Source of the DNA: CAINVV01 sp037129695
GTDB lineage: Bacteria > Bacteroidota > Bacteroidia > Bacteroidales > Prolixibacteraceae
Length of the DNA stretch: 8,497 nt
Assembly: GCA_037129695.1 (NCBI GenBank)
Contig: JBAXUL010000146.1
Coordinates: 1 to 8,497 of the forward strand
Direction of reading: 5' to 3'
This document shows, in pieces, positions 1 to 6,068 of the stretch. The position numbers and the translations under genes were made by a program. The notes under the pieces are model-generated. The model was not told where the DNA came from, did no database searches, and saw nothing but the letters and a program-made list of their open reading frames with translations. Positions within the stretch are counted from its first letter, which is position 1. Each line of letters begins with the position of its first letter.

Positions 1-14
1 CTACCTCGCCAAAT

Positions 15-28
15 CTCAAAAGTTTGAG
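15..28. repeat. Short palindrome at the predicted transcription start
   Basis: CTCAAA at 15-20 and TTTGAG at 23-28 form a perfect 6-bp inverted repeat with a 2-base centre. It sits at about the start of the transcript predicted from the minus-strand promoter at 62-33. That position would suit an operator or a small leader hairpin, but a repeat this short can arise by chance. Confidence 0.3.
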
Positions 29-32
29 CCTG

Positions 33-62
33 CAAATATAATACCTTTCTGATTTCGGACAA
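33..62 (-). promoter_or_regulatory. Minus-strand promoter pointing out of the window
   Basis: Read on the minus strand, TTG at 62-60 is followed after 19 bases by TATATTTG at 40-33. This matches the Bacteroidota primary sigma factor pattern (TTG near -33, TAnnTTTG near -7). Transcription would start near position 26 and run leftward, so an unseen gene probably lies to the left, divergent from the START-like gene. No start codon is visible on the minus strand between the promoter and base 1. The match to both boxes and the spacing is good, but the gene it would serve is outside the window. Confidence 0.55.
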
Positions 63-107
63 GAGCGATTCGAAAAATTAGCAAATTATTTATCCGCGAT
101 CATTTTT

Positions 108-137
108 TTTGAATTGGACGAAAAAAAATGTACTTTG
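108..137 (+). promoter_or_regulatory. Probable promoter of the START-like gene
   Basis: TTTG at 108-111 is followed after 19 bases by TACTTTG at 131-137. This resembles the Bacteroidota promoter, but the -7 box has one base fewer than the usual TAnnTTTG. Transcription would begin near 144, about 40 bases before the ATG at 185. No closer -7 match is seen before that start codon. It would also drive lptF/G if the genes are co-transcribed. Confidence 0.4.
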
Positions 138-184
138 CAAAAGAAACCAAACCCATTATTTTCATCTGAGGTATCTGTGTCTAC

Positions 185-556
185 ATGAAAAAAATCGAAC
201 TCGAATATCAAATCAGGTCATCTGCCTCTGTTTTGTTCAGCCGGCTCTCTACAGCTTCCGGCCTTGCCGAATGGTTTGCAGACAATGTACTGGTGGATGG
301 ATCAAAGTATACCTTCGTTTGGGGAAAAACAAACCAGAGCGCCGAATTGCTCGCCGTACGGCCTCAGGAGTGCGTTAAGTTCAAATGGCTTGAAAATGAA
401 GGTCCTTCTGAATTTGAATTCTACATTGTTATGGGTGAGATCATTGAAGACCTCTCCCTGATTGTAGTCGACCATGTTGACGAGGAGGACGAGCCGGATG
501 TGATCAAACTTTGGGATGCATCCATCAACCGCCTGAGGAAAGCCATTGGTTCCTGA
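185..556 (+). CDS. START-like (SRPBCC fold) domain protein
   Basis: A 123-residue cytoplasmic protein with no signal peptide or membrane segment. The start resembles AHSA1/START-like small proteins: an N-terminal strand (residues 2-11), then a helix and turn around LSTASGLAEWFADNV (21-35). Alternating strands follow (40-98), then a C-terminal helix LWDASINRLRKAIG (109-122). In this fold the long last helix packs over a curved sheet and closes a ligand pocket; the ligand is unknown for this group. A very acidic stretch (DEEDEPD, 99-105) precedes the final helix. The ATG at 185 is the only reasonable start. The gene ends 57 bases before lptF/G on the same strand. A direct role in lipid or LPS export is only an inference from that position. 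Family assignment is fairly secure; function is unknown. Confidence 0.8.
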   Translation: MKKIELEYQIRSSASVLFSRLSTASGLAEWFADNVLVDGSKYTFVWGKTNQSAELLAVRPQECVKFKWLENEGPSEFEFYIVMGEIIEDLSLIVVDHVDEEDEPDVIKLWDASINRLRKAIGS

Positions 557-583
557 AATTTCCGGTAAATCATAAAAAAGCAT

Positions 584-591
584 TAGCTTTG
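584..591 (+). promoter_or_regulatory. -7 promoter element ahead of lptF/G
   Basis: TAGCTTTG fits the Bacteroidota -7 consensus TAnnTTTG exactly and lies 22 bases before the ATG at 614. A TTG at the right distance upstream is not present, so the -33 half is weak. If active, it gives a leader of roughly 15 bases, starting after the stop codon of the START-like gene. It would allow lptF/G to be expressed apart from its neighbour. Confidence 0.4.
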
Positions 592-613
592 CAGGCGAAT
601 CTTCATTCATTTC

Positions 614-2074
614 ATGAAGCGATTACATCTCTATATTATCAAACGATTTATCGGGCCACTGATTGTCACCCTTGTCATCAGTCTGTTCGTACTCCTGATG
701 CAGTTTTTATGGGTTTACCTCGACGACCTGGTAGGTAAAGGCCTGGAATTGAATATTATAGTTGAATTTCTGATCTATACCCTTGCCATGCTGATGCCGA
801 TGGCCCTGCCACTCTCCATGCTGCTCGCCTCCATCATGACCTTTGGCGACCTGGGTGAAAACAACGAATTACTGGCCATGAAAGCAGCCGGTATCTCCCT
901 CTTCCGCATCATGAAACCGGTGATTGTAGTTAGTATCCTCCTCAGCATCGGAGCCTTCCAGTTTTCCAACCGTGTCATCCCTGTCTCCTACAAGAAACTG
1001 ATTGCCCTGATGGCAAGCATCCGCCAGATGCGGCCTGAAATTGTGATCAAGGAAGGGGTGTTTTCCAACGACATCGACAATTTCTCCATCAAGGTTGGTC
1101 GCAAGGCCAAAGATGCATCCATGCTCTACGACATCATGATTTACGATCATCGATATGACCGGGGAAATGAAACAGTCACCCTGGCTGATTCCGGGACCAT
1201 GAAAATCACTACCGACAAGCGTTTCATGATCCTTACCCTTTATTCGGGGGAGACCCATGAAGATATTCAGGGCGACAACAAGGCAGCCAGAGGCTATCCC
1301 GTCAGAACCGATAAGTTCAAAAAACAAACGCTTTACTCCAAACTCCAGGGAATGGAACTTGAGCGCAAGGATGAAAGCATCTTCCGGAATCAATACAGAG
1401 CCCTCAACAACAAGCAATTACAACATTTCGTTGATTCTATTTCCAAACAAGCCGAAATATCCATCAATGAGTCTGTTCTGCTACTGAATTACCCTTCACC
1501 AATTGCCTTGTCAATGCGGGCAATCGTTAGAAAGGATTCGACCTACATGCCGAAAATGAGGCTTAAAAAATTGGTAGACCTGGACAGCGTGATGCTCAAC
1601 ACCAATCTGATCGTTCGCAAACAGTTGATCGAAGGGGCCTTAACCAGTGCGCGAAACAATATGCGTGCCCTTCAACAGGCAGATGAGCAAAATATTTCCA
1701 ACCTGAGAATGCTGAACCGTTTCGATACGGAATGGCATAAAAAATTTACCTATTCCATTGCCTGCCTGATCTTCTTTTTCATTGGGGCCCCTTTGGGTGC
1801 CATCATTCGAAAAGGAGGGCTGGGGATGCCATTGGTTATTTCCGTCATGCTGTTCATTTTCTACTGGGTAACTTCGACAACCGGCGAGAAATATGTCCGC
1901 GAAGCCGCTACCTATCTATGGTTCGGAGTCTGGTTTTCAACGATTATTTTCCTGCCGGCTGGCGTATTCCTCACCTACAAGGCGGTAACTGATTCGACCG
2001 TCCTGAATATTGACTCTTACATTGCATTCTTTAAAAAATTACGTTTCTGGGGCAGAAAAAACAAGGCAGACTGA
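614..2074 (+). CDS. LptF/LptG family LPS export permease (YjgP/YjgQ)
   Basis: A 486-residue inner-membrane protein of the LptF/LptG family, which with the ATPase LptB lifts lipopolysaccharide from the inner membrane onto the periplasmic bridge. Three N-terminal membrane helices are visible (about 11-36, 52-76, 98-118) and three C-terminal ones (about 377-397, 403-422, 436-456). Family landmarks are GDLGENNELLAMKAAGIS (78-95) and EWHKKFTYSIACLIFFFIGA (373-392), the latter entering the fourth helix. Residues about 140-250 would be the periplasmic beta-jellyroll. E. coli LptF and LptG are about 360 residues, so this protein is about 120 longer; the excess is a charged, probably helical stretch at about 258-370 before helix 4. 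The sequence alone does not decide between LptF and LptG, so no symbol is given. ribBA follows 46 bases downstream. Confidence 0.9.
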   Translation: MKRLHLYIIKRFIGPLIVTLVISLFVLLMQFLWVYLDDLVGKGLELNIIVEFLIYTLAMLMPMALPLSMLLASIMTFGDLGENNELLAMKAAGISLFRIMKPVIVVSILLSIGAFQFSNRVIPVSYKKLIALMASIRQMRPEIVIKEGVFSNDIDNFSIKVGRKAKDASMLYDIMIYDHRYDRGNETVTLADSGTMKITTDKRFMILTLYSGETHEDIQGDNKAARGYPVRTDKFKKQTLYSKLQGMELERKDESIFRNQYRALNNKQLQHFVDSISKQAEISINESVLLLNYPSPIALSMRAIVRKDSTYMPKMRLKKLVDLDSVMLNTNLIVRKQLIEGALTSARNNMRALQQADEQNISNLRMLNRFDTEWHKKFTYSIACLIFFFIGAPLGAIIRKGGLGMPLVISVMLFIFYWVTSTTGEKYVREAATYLWFGVWFSTIIFLPAGVFLTYKAVTDSTVLNIDSYIAFFKKLRFWGRKNKAD

Positions 2075-2087
2075 ATCTGTCTGCTTT
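2063..2087 (+). terminator. Weak hairpin spanning the lptF/G stop codon
   Basis: GCAGAC at 2066-2071 pairs with GTCTGC at 2079-2084, extended outward by one G-U and two A-U pairs. The 7-base loop (2072-2078) contains the TGA stop of lptF/G. Only a short CTTTC tract follows rather than a clean T-run, so it may be an attenuating or RNA-stabilising hairpin and not a full terminator. Confidence 0.3.
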
Positions 2088-2120
2088 CAATAGTTCCCAA
2101 ATACACCATCCAATAACATT

Positions 2121-3338
2121 ATGAGTGAAATAATACTAAATACCATTGAAGAGGCCATAGTTGAAATCCGCGAGGGCAGGTTTATTATCGTTGTGGACGA
2201 TGAAGACCGAGAAAATGAAGGAGACTTCATTGCCGCTGCTGAAAAGATCACACCTGAAATGGTCAATTTCATGGCCACCGAAGGACGGGGACTGATTTGT
2301 GTAGCCATTACCGAAGAACGCTGCGAAGAGTTGGAACTGGATATGATGGTCAACAGGAATACCTCCATTCACGACACTCCATTTACGGTATCTGTGGATG
2401 CGGTCGGTGAAAATGTAGCTACCGGCATCTCCGCCCACGACAGGGCAATCACGATTCAAAAACTCGCGTCGCCCGATACAAAACCCAGTGAATTAGGCCG
2501 GCCGGGACATATTTTCCCGCTGCGCGCAAAAAGCAGGGGGGTTCTCAGACGGGCCGGACATACCGAAGCGACGGTTGATCTCGCCAGATTGGCCGGATTG
2601 CAACCGGCCGGTGTTCTGGTCGAAATCCTGAACTCCGACGGAACCATGGCCCGTTTGCCCCAACTCAGTGAAATCGCCAAAAAATTCGACCTCAAACTGG
2701 TCACGATTGCCGATCTGATTGCCTACAAACTGGACAAGGAGACCCTCATCGAAAGAGGAGAAGAAGTTAAATTGCCGACTGAATTCGGTCATTTCAGGCT
2801 GATTCCGTTTCTTCAGAAATCAAACGGAGTGGAGCATATCGCACTGATTAAAGGATCATGGGAACCGGATGAGCCCATCCTGGTAAGAGTTCATTCCTCC
2901 TGTGCCACCGGTGACATCTTCGGTTCACTAAGGTGCGAATGCGGAGAGCAACTGCACAAGGCGATGGAACTCATCGAAAAAGAGGGTAAAGGGGTGATCG
3001 TCTATATGCAACAGGAAGGCCGGGGAATCGGCCTGATGAACAAAATAAAGGCTTACAAGCTTCAGGAACAGGGATTTGATACCGTCGATGCCAACATCCA
3101 CCTCGGTTTTGACCCCGATCAGCGTGAATATGGCGTAGGGGCCCAGATTCTCTGTGATCTCGGTATCAGCAAAATGAAACTGATCACCAACAATCCGGTC
3201 AAAAGGGTCGGCCTCGAATCATACGGGTTGCACGTGGTCGAGTCCATTCCAATCGAAGTGAAATCCAATCCATTCAACGAGTTTTACCTGAAAACCAAAC
3301 GGGACAGGATGGGACACTCGCTTGACAGCACATTGTGA
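2121..3338 (+). CDS. ribBA: Bifunctional 3,4-dihydroxy-2-butanone-4-phosphate synthase / GTP cyclohydrolase II
   Basis: This 405-residue cytosolic enzyme provides both precursors of riboflavin. The N-terminal half (about 1-203) is the RibB synthase that converts ribulose 5-phosphate to dihydroxybutanone phosphate. It has the acidic signature DDEDRENEGD (26-35) and RRAGHTEA (143-150) with the metal-binding histidine H147. The C-terminal half (about 215-400) is GTP cyclohydrolase II. Its zinc ligands are C261 in VHSSCATGD, and C272 and C274 in RCECGEQL. It also has the QQEGRGIGL loop (297-305), the DQREYG segment (333-338) with R335, and ITNNP (355-359). Both halves keep their catalytic residues, so both activities are expected. 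Length is normal for a fused RibBA. No FMN riboswitch fits in the 46-base gap upstream and no TAnnTTTG box is seen there, so it is probably transcribed with lptF/G. Confidence 0.97.
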   Translation: MSEIILNTIEEAIVEIREGRFIIVVDDEDRENEGDFIAAAEKITPEMVNFMATEGRGLICVAITEERCEELELDMMVNRNTSIHDTPFTVSVDAVGENVATGISAHDRAITIQKLASPDTKPSELGRPGHIFPLRAKSRGVLRRAGHTEATVDLARLAGLQPAGVLVEILNSDGTMARLPQLSEIAKKFDLKLVTIADLIAYKLDKETLIERGEEVKLPTEFGHFRLIPFLQKSNGVEHIALIKGSWEPDEPILVRVHSSCATGDIFGSLRCECGEQLHKAMELIEKEGKGVIVYMQQEGRGIGLMNKIKAYKLQEQGFDTVDANIHLGFDPDQREYGVGAQILCDLGISKMKLITNNPVKRVGLESYGLHVVESIPIEVKSNPFNEFYLKTKRDRMGHSLDSTL

Positions 3339-3394
3339 ATTGAGCATTAGGGATAACGGTTCAATATTTCAAATCAAAAATTCAATCGCTAGAG

Positions 3395-3577
3395 ATGGAA
3401 GAGGACATAAAATTTAGTGACGGGTTAACCAACGGAATCGACTATGAACTTTCGCCTGAAGGCTACCGAATCATGACCAGGAAATACTTGATCGAAAGGG
3501 GATTTTGTTGCGGCAACGGTTGCATGCATTGCCCCTATTTCCCCAAAGCAACAAAGGGGAACACCAATCTTGAATAG
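3395..3577 (+). CDS. Small cysteine-rich protein, DUF5522-like
   Basis: A 60-residue protein with no signal peptide or membrane segment. The N-terminal half is acidic and polar. A tyrosine-rich middle (YELSPEGYRIMTRKYLIERG, 17-36) leads into the core motif CCGNGCMHCPY (38-48), with cysteines at 38, 39, 43 and 46. The pattern CC-x3-C-x2-C followed by PY is typical of the short DUF5522 family, found across Bacteroidota and, as I recall, in some eukaryotic proteins; its function is not established. The clustered cysteines suggest zinc or iron-sulfur binding, which is inference. It lies 56 bases after ribBA and 137 before fmt, all on one strand. Its size could suggest a spurious gene, but the motif and its placement argue that it is real. 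Confidence 0.8.
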   Translation: MEEDIKFSDGLTNGIDYELSPEGYRIMTRKYLIERGFCCGNGCMHCPYFPKATKGNTNLE

Positions 3578-3581
3578 TTGG

Positions 3582-3610
3582 AATTCATTGAGTTGAAATC
3601 AATATGAATT
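3582..3610 (+). repeat. AT-rich inverted repeat after the DUF5522-like gene
   Basis: AATTCAT at 3582-3588 pairs with ATGAATT at 3604-3610, and TGA (3589-3591) can pair with TCA (3599-3601) inside, leaving a 2-base bulge. It begins 4 bases after the stop codon and is followed by an A-rich, not T-rich, stretch. It could be a 3'-end stabilising hairpin; it does not look like a classical terminator. Confidence 0.25.
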
Positions 3611-3647
3611 ATTAAAAATCAACTACTTCCCAATTCCACAATGGATA

Positions 3648-3681
3648 TTTCTGATTTTTTTTCTGACCTCTTTCTGATTTT
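3648..3681 (+). repeat. Three TTTCTGA repeats in the fmt leader
   Basis: TTTCTGA occurs at 3648-3654, 3660-3666 and 3671-3677, at 12- and 11-base steps; the first and third copies extend to TTTCTGATTTT. The spacing is near one DNA helical turn, so all copies face roughly the same side. They lie 34 to 67 bases before the fmt start. No proper TAnnTTTG box is found in this gap; the nearest is TATTTCTG at 3646-3653 with one mismatch. Confidence 0.35.
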
Positions 3682-3714
3682 GGGAACCCAACGAAATTCA
3701 AAAATTTTTAGTTT

Positions 3715-4683
3715 ATGACCGGGAAGGAACTTCGCATCGTTTTTATGGGTACGCCCGATTTCGCGGTAGCGAGTCTGGCTGCACTCGTTGAAAGGGGCTA
3801 CAACGTTGCAGGCGTGGTGACTGCCCCTGACAAACCAGCAGGTCGCGGACAAAAATTACAGCAACCGGCAGTAAAAACGTTCGCCCTTGCCCACAATATT
3901 CCGGTCTTACAACCAGAAAAACTTAAGGATGAAAATTTTATCGCGGCATTAAAGTTGCTGAATCCGGATCTTCAGGTCATCGTTGCATTTCGGATGTTAC
4001 CCGAGGTGGTATGGAAGTTGCCTTTATTGGGAACCTTCAACCTTCATGGATCCCTTTTACCAAGATACCGTGGAGCCGCTCCGCTCAACTGGGCCATCAT
4101 GAACGGCGACAGCGAAAGTGGTGTCACCACGTTTTTGCTGAAGCAGGAGATTGATACCGGCAACATTCTGTTTTGGGAAAAAGTTCAGGTGACACCCGAT
4201 GAAACGGTTGGAGAACTTCACGATCGGCTGATGGGTATAGGTGCGGATCTTGTGGTAAAAACAGTGGAGGCGCTGGCGGACGGATGTGCCATCCCTATCC
4301 CTCAGGAAAAACTGGAAATTGAACCCGGAAAATTGCATGCCCCCAAGATCTTTAAGGAAGATTGCAGAATCGACTGGTCTCTCGATGTCCTCAAAAATCA
4401 CAACAAAATAAGGGGACTGAGCCCCTATCCTACTGCCTGGACCGAACTAACCGCTCCTGCGAAAGAACTAATTTCGCTTAAAATCTTCAGAACGAACCCT
4501 GAAGTTGTTTCCCATGCCTATACACCCGGCACCATCCTTTCCGATCATAAAAAATGGTTGAAAATAGCTTGCGCCGATGGGTTTTTACTCGTAACCGACC
4601 TTCAGCTCGCCGGGAAAAAAAGAATGGGCACAGAAGAGTTTCTCCGGGGATTTCAGGGCATTTCGGTTTACCAAGCCATCTAG
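3715..4683 (+). CDS. fmt: Methionyl-tRNA formyltransferase
   Basis: A 322-residue cytosolic enzyme that transfers a formyl group from 10-formyltetrahydrofolate to the methionine on initiator tRNA. The N-terminal Rossmann-like domain (about 6-190) starts RIVFMGTPDFA (7-17). It carries the tRNA-contacting loop KPAGRG (40-45), the active-site stretch FNLHGSLLPRYRGAAP (108-123) with N109 and H111, and EIDTGNIL (145-152) with D147. These correspond to the Asn-His-Asp catalytic set of the family. The C-terminal OB-like domain runs from about 210, with the family-typical IRGLSPYPTAW segment early in it. Length is normal. It ends 95 bases before the stop codon of the convergent glucosaminidase gene. 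No deformylase gene is adjacent, unlike in many Proteobacteria. Confidence 0.97.
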   Translation: MTGKELRIVFMGTPDFAVASLAALVERGYNVAGVVTAPDKPAGRGQKLQQPAVKTFALAHNIPVLQPEKLKDENFIAALKLLNPDLQVIVAFRMLPEVVWKLPLLGTFNLHGSLLPRYRGAAPLNWAIMNGDSESGVTTFLLKQEIDTGNILFWEKVQVTPDETVGELHDRLMGIGADLVVKTVEALADGCAIPIPQEKLEIEPGKLHAPKIFKEDCRIDWSLDVLKNHNKIRGLSPYPTAWTELTAPAKELISLKIFRTNPEVVSHAYTPGTILSDHKKWLKIACADGFLLVTDLQLAGKKRMGTEEFLRGFQGISVYQAI

Positions 4684-4687
4684 CGTA

Positions 4688-4746
4688 GGACACTCAATTC
4701 TCCTGATCAGGATTATTGTCGGCTGTCGATACACCATGGTGAGTCC
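4688..4746. repeat. Nested palindromes between convergent fmt and glucosaminidase genes
   Basis: The gap holds a perfect 12-bp palindrome, TCCTGATCAGGA (4701-4712), and a perfect 10-bp palindrome, CACCATGGTG (4732-4741). They are flanked by imperfect complementary arms, GGACACTCA (4688-4696) and TGAGTCC (4740-4746). No T-run follows on either strand, so a standard intrinsic terminator is not evident. The segment may still form a structured 3' end for both transcripts. Confidence 0.3.
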
Positions 4747-4778
4747 TTTGATGAAGTACAAAGCGAAGCTACCTGTGA

Positions 4779-5756
4779 TTATTTCTTCTTCCTCAACGAT
4801 AATACCGCACCTGCTTTCACCTCTTCGAATTCGCTCAGATTGTTCATCTCCCTCAATGACAAAACTTTAACACCATACCATTGGGCGACAGACCAAAGGG
4901 TCTCTCCATCCCTCACTACATGGAAATCATTTCCTCGAGGGGCTTTCGATCTTTTTGCCTGGAGGTAGACAGGTTCACCGGCCTGAGGCAGATCACCGGC
5001 ATAGGCATCGTTGTATTGATAGACCTGCCAGTCTTTTTTGCCAAATTCTGCCGCAATCCGGCCGTAATCATCTCCATCCATGGCGATGATGGTCTTTCGT
5101 CTGTTTCTTTTTTCTACGGGTCTGGGTTGATAACCAGAAGCTACCGCCAAATTCTGGTTAGGCTTCTTGTGCAGGAAACCAAAGAGCGTGAAATGCCTGG
5201 TTGATTTTCCCGGCTGCCTCACGTATTTCCAATCCAATTGATCCAACTCATACAACCTGAAATCCTCGATGATCTTGATCAATTTGACCGGATAAGAGGG
5301 ATCCGTTGCGTATCCTGCCTGCTTCAACCCGTAAGCCCATTTTCTGAAATCCCTGATATCAATGGCAAAAAGAAAACTGTATCTGTTGCTGGTGGTGATA
5401 AACGAGGAATGATCCTTGAAGGATTCCTCGGCAGAACCGTATTTTCTGAAACACTCATTGGATTCATCATCATCGTGCCTGACGGACGGACCATTCCAGT
5501 TACTTTTACATTTGATACCGAAGTGATTGTTGGATTGCCTGGTCAAATCAGAATTGCCATCAGACGATTCGAGACATGCCTGGGCCATGGTGATACTCGC
5601 AGGAATGTGGAAATCCAGCATCTCCTGGACTGCTATCCGGGCATATTTGTCAATGTATTCCTGTCGGCTCATTCTCTGAGGGGCAGCAGAAAGGATATTT
5701 ACACCAAAAACAAAGATAAAACAGAAGACAACAAGCGGCCGAAACACTTTCACCAT
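4779..5756 (-). CDS. Secreted glucosaminidase (GH73-like) with LysM domains
   Basis: A 325-residue exported peptidoglycan hydrolase. Residues 1-24 form a signal peptide (KVFRPL, hydrophobic run, then ILSAA). Residues about 30-172 are a FlgJ/Bax-like glucosaminidase domain. ITMAQACLESSDGNSDL (55-71) places the likely catalytic glutamate at E63, followed by NNHFGIKC (76-83), and by YGSAEESFKDHSSFI (106-120), the usual downstream motif. A clear LysM domain for glycan binding lies at about 278-322 (FHVVRDGETLWSVAQWYGV). A divergent LysM-like copy is at about 222-266. The frame extends 18 codons further upstream, but the ATG at 5756 is preferred: it starts a proper signal peptide, and a TAnnTTTG promoter box lies inside the longer version. 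The gene is convergent with fmt and divergent from cdd. The specific glycosidic bond cut is inferred from family. Confidence 0.9.
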   Translation of the reverse strand: MVKVFRPLVVFCFIFVFGVNILSAAPQRMSRQEYIDKYARIAVQEMLDFHIPASITMAQACLESSDGNSDLTRQSNNHFGIKCKSNWNGPSVRHDDDESNECFRKYGSAEESFKDHSSFITTSNRYSFLFAIDIRDFRKWAYGLKQAGYATDPSYPVKLIKIIEDFRLYELDQLDWKYVRQPGKSTRHFTLFGFLHKKPNQNLAVASGYQPRPVEKRNRRKTIIAMDGDDYGRIAAEFGKKDWQVYQYNDAYAGDLPQAGEPVYLQAKRSKAPRGNDFHVVRDGETLWSVAQWYGVKVLSLREMNNLSEFEEVKAGAVLSLRKKK

Positions 5757-5772
5757 GAGGTATTGTTTGCGC

Positions 5773-5780
5773 CAAAGATA
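5773..5780 (-). promoter_or_regulatory. -7 promoter element of the glucosaminidase gene
   Basis: On the minus strand TATCTTTG (5780-5773) fits TAnnTTTG exactly, 16 bases before the ATG at 5756. No TTG is found at the ideal -33 distance. The predicted leader is only about 10 bases. Its position rules against the longer start at 5810, because that start would lie upstream of the transcript. Confidence 0.45.
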
Positions 5781-5834
5781 AAAATTTAAGGGGAAAGGCA
5801 TTCCTGTCATTCAGTACAATTAAAGCTGAAAGAA

Positions 5835-5872
5835 ATTGTTAGCTGATGTATTCGACTGAATAGCTGAACAAT
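5835..5872. repeat. Imperfect 14-bp inverted repeat
   Basis: ATTGTT-AGCT (5835-5844) pairs with AGCT-g-AACAAT (5862-5872, one bulged G at 5866). An inner ATTC (5850-5853) pairs with GAAT (5858-5861) around a 4-base loop, GACT. Together this is 14 bp, broken by a 5-base bulge (5845-5849) and the single G. It lies upstream of both flanking promoters, so an operator site is as plausible as an RNA hairpin. No T-run follows. Confidence 0.4.
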
Positions 5873-5897
5873 AAAGGACAACCAACCAGAAAATAAA

Positions 5898-5948
5898 TAA
5901 TTCTCCTTGCCTAATATTTCAATTGCACCATTTCCATGGAGAATTAGG
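5898..5948. repeat. 9-bp inverted repeat with an overlapping alternative pairing
   Basis: TAATTCTCC (5898-5906) is perfectly complementary to GGAGAATTA (5938-5946). The right arm can instead pair with CCTAAT (5910-5915) through ATTAGG (5943-5948), so the two pairings exclude each other. The long spacer (31 bases) makes a simple terminator unlikely. Confidence 0.3.
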
Positions 5949-6038
5949 AAAGACACCTAAAATACCGTCTGTGAATAGCGAACCATTGAATTTTGAATTC
6001 CCTCCCGGTCAATTGTTAAATAATTTAAGGAATATGCT

Positions 6039-6046
6039 TACTTTTG
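6039..6046 (+). promoter_or_regulatory. -7 promoter element of cdd
   Basis: TACTTTTG fits TAnnTTTG exactly and ends 22 bases before the ATG at 6069. A TTG is present at 6013-6015, but the 23-base spacing is longer than the usual 19 or so. The predicted leader is about 16 bases. Confidence 0.45.
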
Positions 6047-6068
6047 AGTGTCATAAAAACAGAGACGG

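Larger units (their letters stand above)
5757..6068. other. Divergent intergenic gap, glucosaminidase gene / cdd
   Basis: A 312-base AT-rich gap with no supportable gene. It contains a promoter box for each flanking gene (5773-5780 minus, 6039-6046 plus), a long imperfect inverted repeat (5835-5872), a second inverted repeat (5898-5946) and a tandem pair of TTGAATT (5986-5999). The sequence AGCTGA also occurs three times (5824, 5841, 5862). The middle of the gap lies outside both predicted transcripts, so the repeats would act as DNA or belong to an unrecognised RNA. Confidence 0.6.

Noticed and set aside
552..565. Interrupted palindrome around the stop of the START-like gene
   Set aside because: It is only a GAAATTTC core with two flanking pairs and one mismatch, too short and AT-rich to stand out from chance.
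869..1417. 182-codon open frame on the minus strand
   Set aside because: It lies wholly antisense to the well-supported LptF/G permease gene, and its translation shows no recognisable domain. Long antisense frames are common opposite coding DNA of this composition.
2075..2120. FMN riboswitch ahead of ribBA
   Set aside because: The gap is only 46 bases, too short for an FMN riboswitch, and none of its conserved elements are present.
5238..5789. 183-codon open frame on the plus strand
   Set aside because: It is antisense to the glucosaminidase gene, whose signal peptide, catalytic glutamate and LysM motifs are clear, and it shows no domain of its own.
5757..5810. 18-codon N-terminal extension of the glucosaminidase
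   Set aside because: The extension would bury the signal peptide behind 18 residues, and a TAnnTTTG promoter box lies inside it. The ATG at 5756 fits better.
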